Assembly: GCA_004524595.1 (NCBI GenBank)
Contig: SDOA01000079.1
Location: 1-19,057, forward strand
DNA: 19,057 bases
Source: Candidatus Thorarchaeota archaeon
Lineage (GTDB): Archaea; Asgardarchaeota; Thorarchaeia; Thorarchaeales; Thorarchaeaceae
Direction: 5' to 3'
This document shows, in pieces, positions 13,330-19,057 of this stretch; the stretch's first letter is position 1, and each line of letters starts with the position of its first letter. Both the position numbers and the translations under genes were made by a program. The notes beneath the pieces were generated by a model. It was given only the letters and a program-made list of their open reading frames with translations. It made no database searches and was not told the origin of the DNA.

Positions 13330-15312
13330 ATGAGCGAGTTCAAACTTGAAGCACCGTTCAGACCAACAGGTGATCAACCAGAAGCTATAGTTAGGTTGAT
13401 TGAAGGTGTAGAGAGTGGACTTCAACATCAAACATTACTTGGTGTTACTGGCTCCGGTAAGACTTTCACGATGGCGAATGTTATAGAGGCTGTGAAGAAA
13501 CCGACTCTTGTTCTATCGCATAACAAGACACTTGCTGCGCAACTAGCTTCTGAATATAAGCAGTTCTTCCCCTCAAATGCAGTAGAGTATTTTGTTTCAT
13601 ATTATGATTATTATCAACCAGAAGCTTATGTTCCTTCAAAGGACATGTATATTGAGAAAGAGACTGACATCAATGCTGAGATTGAAAGGTTGCGTCACTC
13701 CACAACTAATTCCTTGAGGTCTCGAGAAGATGTCGTCGTTGTTGCTTCGGTCTCATGTATCTATGGTGTTGGTGATCCCAGTGAATATGATTACTTCAGG
13801 ATGATGATTGAGCGTGGCAAACAGATCGATAGGCGGGAACTCCTCGAACGACTTGTCGCAATGCAGTATGAACGAAATGATATGGACATCAAACCGGGAG
13901 TCTTCAGAGTACGTGGTGATGTCATAGATGTATATCCTTCCGCATCAGAGAATAGCATAAGAATCGAATTAGATGGGAATGTAGTAGAACGACTTACCCT
14001 TCTTGAACGGCTCACAGCACGTAAGATTGGAAGTCCTGATTGGTTTGAACTCTATCCAGCTCGTCATCATATAGCCAGACGCGAAAAAGTTCTCGAGGTA
14101 CTCGATGATATTGTGCAAGAGATGCAAGAACGAGTTGAATGGTTTAGAAAAGAGGGGAAACTGGTAGAGGCTGATCGGCTCAAGCGGCGAACGATGTATG
14201 ACCTTGAGATGCTTCGAGAGACTGGTATGTGCCAAGGGATAGAGAACTATTCCCGTTTCATCGATGGAAGAGATGTAGGGCAGAAACCATATACTCTACT
14301 GGATTACTTTGCTGATGACTTCTTGATGATTATTGATGAGAGTCACATGACAATTCCGCAGATTCGTGGAATGTACAATGGTGATCTATCTCGAAAGAAG
14401 AACTTGGTAGATTATGGATTCAGATTACCATCAGCGATAGATAATCGTCCCCTCAAGTTCCATGAGTTCGAGAAGTACATGAAGCATGTCATCTATACAA
14501 GTGCTACTCCTGGGATGTATGAGCGAAAGCTGAGTCAGCAGATTGTCGAACAGCTTGTTCGGCCAACTGGACTTGTCGATCCAGAGATAACTGTCAAACC
14601 TGTTGTTGGTCAAGTGGACCATCTATTGGGAGAGATTCGAAAGACTATCGATCAAGGTAACCGTACTCTTGTAACTACGCTGACTAAGAAGACTGCAGAG
14701 ATGTTGAGTGAATATCTCGTAGAAGCGGGAATCAAAGCACGATACCTACACTCTGACATTGGAACCGTTGAACGAATTGAGATTGTTCGTCAACTCAGAC
14801 AAGGCAAGTTTGATGTCCTCGTTGGAATCAATCTACTTCGTGAGGGTCTCGATATTCCTGAAGTGGCCCTCGTAGCGATTCTGGATGCTGATAAAGAGGG
14901 ATTTCTGAGGACTGATTGGGCTCTTGTGCAGACAATGGGTCGTGCCGCACGAAATGCAAAGGGTCGTGTTATCCTCTATGGAGACCATGTATCAGGTGCG
15001 ATGCAGAGCGCGATTGATGAGACCAACAGACGTCGTAGATATCAGCTCAAGTATAATGAGGAGCATGGTATCAAGCCTGAATCTATTGTCAAGAGTATTC
15101 AGGACATCGCTCAGGGAATGGTTAAGTTTGAGAAAGAAGTTCAGACAAAGATTGGGGACTTTGATCCATTTGAGATCGATGAGCTGGCTGATTATATCAT
15201 TGATTTAGAAGAACAGATGAAGGAGGCCGCACGCAACTTGGAGTTCGAAAAGGCTGCCAAGCTTCGAGACCAGATTGCAGGCCTTCGGAAGAGAATCGAG
15301 GGAATGGAATAG
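13330..15312 (+). CDS. uvrB: UvrB, excinuclease ABC subunit B
   Basis: 660 residues, a normal length. UvrB is the damage-verifying helicase-like subunit: it is loaded by UvrA, inserts a beta-hairpin into the duplex and recruits UvrC. Visible in order (numbered from ATG 13330): FRPTGDQPEAI at the N-terminus, Walker A GVTGSGKT (about 38-45), the beta-hairpin region YYDYYQPEAYVPSKDMYIEK (about 91-110), DESH (about 336-339), LVGINLLREGLDIPEVALV, QTMGRAARNAKG (motif VI), and the C-terminal UVR helix pair (LEEQMKEAARNLEFEKAAKLRDQI) that contacts UvrC. All catalytic landmarks are intact. ATG 13324 is two codons upstream and less well spaced from the ribosome binding site. The stop TAG shares its G with the uvrA GTG start, so the two are translationally coupled. 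In archaea the uvr genes are generally regarded as acquired from bacteria. Confidence 0.98.
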   Translation: MSEFKLEAPFRPTGDQPEAIVRLIEGVESGLQHQTLLGVTGSGKTFTMANVIEAVKKPTLVLSHNKTLAAQLASEYKQFFPSNAVEYFVSYYDYYQPEAYVPSKDMYIEKETDINAEIERLRHSTTNSLRSREDVVVVASVSCIYGVGDPSEYDYFRMMIERGKQIDRRELLERLVAMQYERNDMDIKPGVFRVRGDVIDVYPSASENSIRIELDGNVVERLTLLERLTARKIGSPDWFELYPARHHIARREKVLEVLDDIVQEMQERVEWFRKEGKLVEADRLKRRTMYDLEMLRETGMCQGIENYSRFIDGRDVGQKPYTLLDYFADDFLMIIDESHMTIPQIRGMYNGDLSRKKNLVDYGFRLPSAIDNRPLKFHEFEKYMKHVIYTSATPGMYERKLSQQIVEQLVRPTGLVDPEITVKPVVGQVDHLLGEIRKTIDQGNRTLVTTLTKKTAEMLSEYLVEAGIKARYLHSDIGTVERIEIVRQLRQGKFDVLVGINLLREGLDIPEVALVAILDADKEGFLRTDWALVQTMGRAARNAKGRVILYGDHVSGAMQSAIDETNRRRRYQLKYNEEHGIKPESIVKSIQDIAQGMVKFEKEVQTKIGDFDPFEIDELADYIIDLEEQMKEAARNLEFEKAAKLRDQIAGLRKRIEGME

Positions 15313-18257
15313 TGAATTCTGCAGCGAAAGATAACAAAGGAGCTATGCCAGCAGAATCAGATGGTCCTAGGTCTATCGTTGTTCTTGGTGCGGCAGAACA
15401 TAATCTGAAGCATATCGATGTCACAATCCCGAAGAATACAATGACAGTAGTGACAGGTCTCTCAGGTTCAGGAAAGAGTTCTCTGGTGTTCGATACGATC
15501 TACAGTGAAGGACAGAGACGCTTCATCGAGTCCCTCTCGCCTTACGCACGACAATTTCTTGGAATGCTTGAAAAACCCAAGGTTGATCTAATGACAGGTC
15601 TCTCACCCTCAATCTCAATTGACCAAAAAAGTGTTAGCAGGAACCCAAGATCTAGTGTTGGTACGATAACAGAAATCTACGACTATCTGCGCCTTTTATA
15701 TGCGCGAGTAGGCGAACCTCACTGTCCCAATTGTAAGAAGAAGATTGAACCTCAGACATCACAACAGATTGTTGACCGAGTCCTGAGTCTGAAGCACGGC
15801 TCGCGCATCATGATTCTTGCTCCTATAGTCCGAGGTAGAAAGGGAGAGTACAGAAAAGAATTCAGAGATCTCATGAAAAAGGGATATGTCAGAGCTCGCG
15901 TAGATGGGAAGATAACCGAGCTGGAGGAAGGATTGTCCCTTGACCGTTACTTCGAGCATACCATTGAGGTAATTATCGATAGGGTAACAGTCCAAGCAAC
16001 TGAACGGGCACGTATCTCAGAAGCTGTTGAGACCGCTCTCAACATGGCTGAACGGGTAGTCACTATTACCACTCCTGATGGGGATATCACCCTCTCAGAG
16101 CAATTCGCCTGTGTGGACTGTAGCATCAGCCTCCCAGAGATGGAACCTCGAATCTTCAGTTGGAATACTCCCCAAGGTGCTTGTCCTCACTGCACGGGGA
16201 TTGGTGTCATCAGGGAGTTCGATCCCGAGTTGTTCATCACAGACCCAAATCGTTCTCTGAATAACGGTCTCTTCGAGATTGACCAGTGGAAGGTTAAGCG
16301 TAATTTTACAAAGAAGATTGTTGAGAAATATGGATTCACCATGGACACTCCGTGGAAAGATATGACAAAAAAACAGAAGGACCTCCTCCTCTATGGATCT
16401 GGTGGTAAGACATTTGAAGCTACGTGGGAGAGTGATAATCCTGAGTTCGAGGTCCAGTGGAAAGGAACATTTCAGAGACCCTTCGAAGGTTGGGTAGAAC
16501 GCGCGAAGCGTATGTACAAGACAACCAAGTCTGATTATGGACGAAGAATCCTTGAGAAGTACATGTCCTCACAGGTATGTCCTGTTTGCTTGGGAGGAAG
16601 ATTAAGACCTGAGTCCCAAGCAGTCACTTTCAATAACAAGTCTATCACTGAGGTCAATGGTCTATCAATTAAAGCACTTAGAGAATTCTTCGAAAACACA
16701 AAGGTTGAATCACGCTTCAAACCGGTAGCTGAACCCATCCTTCGTGAAATCATGGGACGTATCGGTTTTCTTGAAGATGTGGGGCTTGAATATTTGACCC
16801 TTGATAGGTCTGCGCCAAGCTTGGCTGGAGGAGAGGCTCAGAGAATACGTCTTGCAAGTCAAATCGGGTCAAATCTTGTTGGAGTCACTTATGTATGTGA
16901 TGAACCTTCAATCGGTCTGCATAGCCGTGACAATATACGGCTTCTGAAGTCCCTCTTACGATTGAGAGACCTTGGAAACAATGTTCTAGTTGTTGAGCAT
17001 GATGAAGAAACCATTCGCACAGCAGACTACATCATTGATCTAGGTCCTGGGGCTGGTTCTGAAGGTGGTGAGGTCGTTGTTGCTGGAACGCTCGATGATG
17101 TTCTGAAATCGAAAAAGTCCATCACTGGTCGATATCTCAGAGGTGAAGAGAAGATACCAATCCCCAAGCAGAGACGGAAACCCAATGGTCGTTTCATTGA
17201 GCTTAGAGGTTGTTGTCATAATAATCTAAAGAACCTGAAAATTCAGATACCTCTTGGGATGTTCATTGCTACAACAGGGGTTTCAGGATCTGGTAAATCA
17301 TCTCTGATTGTTGAAACTCTTCAGCGAGAGCTCGCAAGACGATTCCATAATGCTGAAGCCAAGCCAGGCAAGTTTAATGAGATCCTAGGAGTTGAACAAT
17401 TGGATAAGGTCATTGTTATTGACCAGAGCCCCATTGGAAGAACTCCACGGAGTAATCCTGCAACATACGTAGGTCTCTGGTCCCCGTTAAGAGACCTGTT
17501 CTCCAGTCTTCCAGAGTCACAGATACGAGGTTACAAACCAGGACGATTCAGTTTCAATGTGAAGGGTGGTCGATGTGAGACCTGTAAGGGAGCAGGTGTG
17601 GAAATCATTGAGATGCAGTTCCTTCCTCCAGTTCAGGTAACTTGTAGCGAGTGCAAAGGTAGAAGGTATAACAGAGAAACTCTTCAGGTACGGTTCAAAG
17701 GGAAGAACATTGCGGACGTTCTCGATATGCGAATCGATGAGGCTGTGCAGTTCTTCGAGGGTATTCCCTCAGTACACCGTCGTTTGGAAACATTATGTGA
17801 GGTTGGTATGGGGTATGTGAAGCTGGGACAGCCAGCTACGACCTTGAGTGGAGGCGAAGCGCAGAGAATAAAATTGAGTAAGTATCTATCACGACCAGCA
17901 ACAGGTCAAACACTAATTTTACTTGATGAACCGACGACAGGGCTTCACTTCGCAGACATCAAGAAACTCCTGGAGGTTCTACATCGCCTTGTGGACCTCG
18001 GTAACACAGTTTTGGTCATTGAGCATCAGTTGGATGTAGTGAAGACAGCAGATTGGGTTATTGACCTGGGGCCTGAAGGTGGCGATGATGGTGGGTATCT
18101 TGTTGCTGAGGGATCTCCTGAAGACGTCGTTGCATGTAAGGAGTCCTATACTGGCCAATACCTTAGAACACTTCTAGAGACTCAAAAAGAGGAAAAACTT
18201 GTCATAGTCAAAGGAACTTCATCAGCTGCATCTAAAAAGGGGAGGTCAAAGAAATGA
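15312..18257 (+). CDS. uvrA: UvrA, excinuclease ABC subunit A (first copy)
   Basis: 981 residues, slightly longer than the usual 940-960. A dimeric ABC ATPase that scans DNA for bulky lesions and loads UvrB. Domain order: Walker A GLSGSGKS (49-56), the EGQRRFIESLSPYARQFL segment, a CPNC zinc-knuckle area, and the UvrB-binding region beginning ILAPIVRGRKGEY. Then come CVDC...CPHC, a further CPVC, signature LAGGEAQ (504-510) with DEPSIGLH, second Walker A GVSGSGKS (656-663), the zinc finger GRCETCKGAG/CSECKG, signature LSGGEAQ (845-851) and DEPTTGLH. Both ATP sites and all zinc cysteines seen are intact. The C-terminal tail is basic (KKGRSKK). The GTG start overlaps the uvrB stop by one base, with GAGGG just upstream. 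Its own stop overlaps the next gene. Confidence 0.98.
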   Translation: MNSAAKDNKGAMPAESDGPRSIVVLGAAEHNLKHIDVTIPKNTMTVVTGLSGSGKSSLVFDTIYSEGQRRFIESLSPYARQFLGMLEKPKVDLMTGLSPSISIDQKSVSRNPRSSVGTITEIYDYLRLLYARVGEPHCPNCKKKIEPQTSQQIVDRVLSLKHGSRIMILAPIVRGRKGEYRKEFRDLMKKGYVRARVDGKITELEEGLSLDRYFEHTIEVIIDRVTVQATERARISEAVETALNMAERVVTITTPDGDITLSEQFACVDCSISLPEMEPRIFSWNTPQGACPHCTGIGVIREFDPELFITDPNRSLNNGLFEIDQWKVKRNFTKKIVEKYGFTMDTPWKDMTKKQKDLLLYGSGGKTFEATWESDNPEFEVQWKGTFQRPFEGWVERAKRMYKTTKSDYGRRILEKYMSSQVCPVCLGGRLRPESQAVTFNNKSITEVNGLSIKALREFFENTKVESRFKPVAEPILREIMGRIGFLEDVGLEYLTLDRSAPSLAGGEAQRIRLASQIGSNLVGVTYVCDEPSIGLHSRDNIRLLKSLLRLRDLGNNVLVVEHDEETIRTADYIIDLGPGAGSEGGEVVVAGTLDDVLKSKKSITGRYLRGEEKIPIPKQRRKPNGRFIELRGCCHNNLKNLKIQIPLGMFIATTGVSGSGKSSLIVETLQRELARRFHNAEAKPGKFNEILGVEQLDKVIVIDQSPIGRTPRSNPATYVGLWSPLRDLFSSLPESQIRGYKPGRFSFNVKGGRCETCKGAGVEIIEMQFLPPVQVTCSECKGRRYNRETLQVRFKGKNIADVLDMRIDEAVQFFEGIPSVHRRLETLCEVGMGYVKLGQPATTLSGGEAQRIKLSKYLSRPATGQTLILLDEPTTGLHFADIKKLLEVLHRLVDLGNTVLVIEHQLDVVKTADWVIDLGPEGGDDGGYLVAEGSPEDVVACKESYTGQYLRTLLETQKEEKLVIVKGTSSAASKKGRSKK

Positions 18258-19057
18258 CTGGCTACATTAGTGTCCGAAAGGCTGAGGAACATAACCTCAA
18301 GTCAATTGATGTAGATATCCCTAGAGACCGTCTCGTTGTTGTTACTGGCCCTTCAGGTTCAGGAAAATCAACTCTTGTTCTCGATACCATCTTCGCAGAG
18401 GGTCAGCGACGTTATGTTGAGAGTCTTAGTTCTTATGCTCGAAGGTTCCTTGGTCGATTGGATAAACCTAAAGTAGAAAAGATTACAGGACTCCCTCCGG
18501 CTATATCTATTGAACAGAAGGGGCGTACAAAGAACCCTCGTTCAACGGTCTCGACAAGTACTGAGATTCATGATTATCTTAGGCTCCTCTATGCAAACAT
18601 AGGGATTGCGCACTGTGTGCAATGTGGTCTTCCCATGGAACAATTGACTGCTGAGTCTGCTGCGAGACTCCTCCTTGATGAGAATGGTGGACAGCGAATC
18701 CATGTCCTTGCACCTGTAGTGTGCGGGGAAGTCGGAAAACATGAGGAGTGTCTTGAAGGTCTACACAAGAACGGATTTGTCCGAGTCCGGGTTGATGGAG
18801 TGGTCATGGATATAGACGAAGTGAATCTTGATGCTAGGAAGAAACATGACATAGATGTGGTTGTTGACAGGCTTGAGTTGAATCAGAAGAACCGTGAACG
18901 CCTTATTGGTTCCCTTGAGACCGCTCTTGAAACAGGTGATGGAAGAGCAATCATTTCACGAGAAGGAGCTGATGACCTCACATTCGCTGAGCAGCTGATG
19001 TGCCCGAAGTGTGGGATTCAATATGAGAAACTAGGTCCGAAGGCATTCTCATTCAAT
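18254..19057 (+). CDS. Second UvrA-like protein, N-terminal 268 residues (runs off window)
   Basis: ATG 18254 overlaps the uvrA TGA in an ATGA quartet, with GGAGGT at 18241-18246 7 nt upstream, so it is the third gene of the operon. The frame stays open to the window end. It has Walker A GPSGSGKS, EGQRRYVESLSSYARRFLGRLDKPK, a GRTKNPRSTVSTSTEIHDYLRLLYA run, and paired cysteines HCVQC (near 120) and CPKC (near 255). It retains the region that binds UvrB in canonical UvrA (VLAPVV, FVRVRVDGVVMDID, HDIDVVVDRLEL), so it is not the shortened UvrA2 of drug-resistance clusters. The RKGE string at the start of that region in the first copy reads EVGK here. The two copies are alike but clearly diverged, so this is an old duplication or separate acquisition, not a recent copy. 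It may form homodimers or heterodimers with UvrA. Confidence 0.93.
   Translation, partial: MTGYISVRKAEEHNLKSIDVDIPRDRLVVVTGPSGSGKSTLVLDTIFAEGQRRYVESLSSYARRFLGRLDKPKVEKITGLPPAISIEQKGRTKNPRSTVSTSTEIHDYLRLLYANIGIAHCVQCGLPMEQLTAESAARLLLDENGGQRIHVLAPVVCGEVGKHEECLEGLHKNGFVRVRVDGVVMDIDEVNLDARKKHDIDVVVDRLELNQKNRERLIGSLETALETGDGRAIISREGADDLTFAEQLMCPKCGIQYEKLGPKAFSFN

Noticed and set aside
18254..19057. Second uvrA-like gene as a recent duplicate or assembly repeat of the first
   Set aside because: The two copies differ at many residues and at the nucleotide level throughout, so this is a distinct paralogue, not an assembly artefact.
18254..19057. Second uvrA-like gene as a class II UvrA2 (drug self-resistance type)
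   Set aside because: That class lacks the UvrB-binding domain, whereas the VLAPVV...FVRVRVDG...VVVDRLEL region is present here.
1..19057. CRISPR array, insertion sequence, integrase or prophage
   Set aside because: No regularly spaced direct repeats, transposase or integrase motifs, or flanking terminal repeats were seen on either strand.

Overview
The window looks like chromosomal DNA of an archaeon of moderate G+C (about 40% by eye). The evidence is archaeal-type promoters (A/T-rich TATA-like boxes centred about 26 nt before several start codons, giving apparently leaderless messages), an archaeal-style methionyl-tRNA synthetase with a C-terminal tRNA-binding OB domain, and many small archaeal orphan proteins. 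An arrestin-fold protein beside small TPR, coiled-coil/zinc-ribbon and single-pass membrane proteins would suit an Asgard lineage (Thorarchaeota-like), but that placement is inference. No tRNA or rRNA gene, CRISPR array, insertion sequence or prophage was seen.

Layout. 1-1430 is the 3' part of metG (+), closed by a 7-bp hairpin and facing a convergent thioredoxin-fold protein (1524-2009, -). From a divergent promoter region at about 2010-2128 runs a series of mostly monocistronic + strand genes: a flavin split-barrel protein (2129-2575), a histidine phosphatase (2777-3337), a DUF6935-like protein (3398-3910), an orphan (4050-4376), a class I/II aminotransferase (4457-5596), a small uncertain ORF (5766-5993), a TPR protein (6023-6541) and a four-helix membrane protein (6638-7000). 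The 2575-2777 gap holds a structured element with box C/D sRNA features on the - strand. A helical protein (6987-7436, -) overlaps the membrane gene tail to tail. A 58-residue membrane protein (7718-7894, +) with a strong ribosome binding site then converges on a 552-residue coiled-coil/zinc-ribbon protein (7990-9648, -), with a clear terminator hairpin between them. After a 63-residue orphan (9795-9986, +) come four - strand genes: an arrestin-like protein, a DMT-type transporter, a second histidine phosphatase and a 79-residue orphan.

The right end is a nucleotide-excision-repair operon: uvrB (13330-15312), uvrA (15312-18257, 1-nt overlap) and a second uvrA-like gene (18254 to beyond the window, 4-nt ATGA overlap). 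The tight overlaps imply co-transcription and coupled translation. UvrA and UvrB together find and verify bulky DNA damage for UvrC incision. uvrC is not in the window and may lie downstream. The second UvrA keeps the region that binds UvrB in canonical UvrA, which makes the tandem pair the most notable gene arrangement here.

The remaining genes form no obvious pathway. Most have their own promoter, so this is a housekeeping/orphan neighbourhood, not a mobile island.
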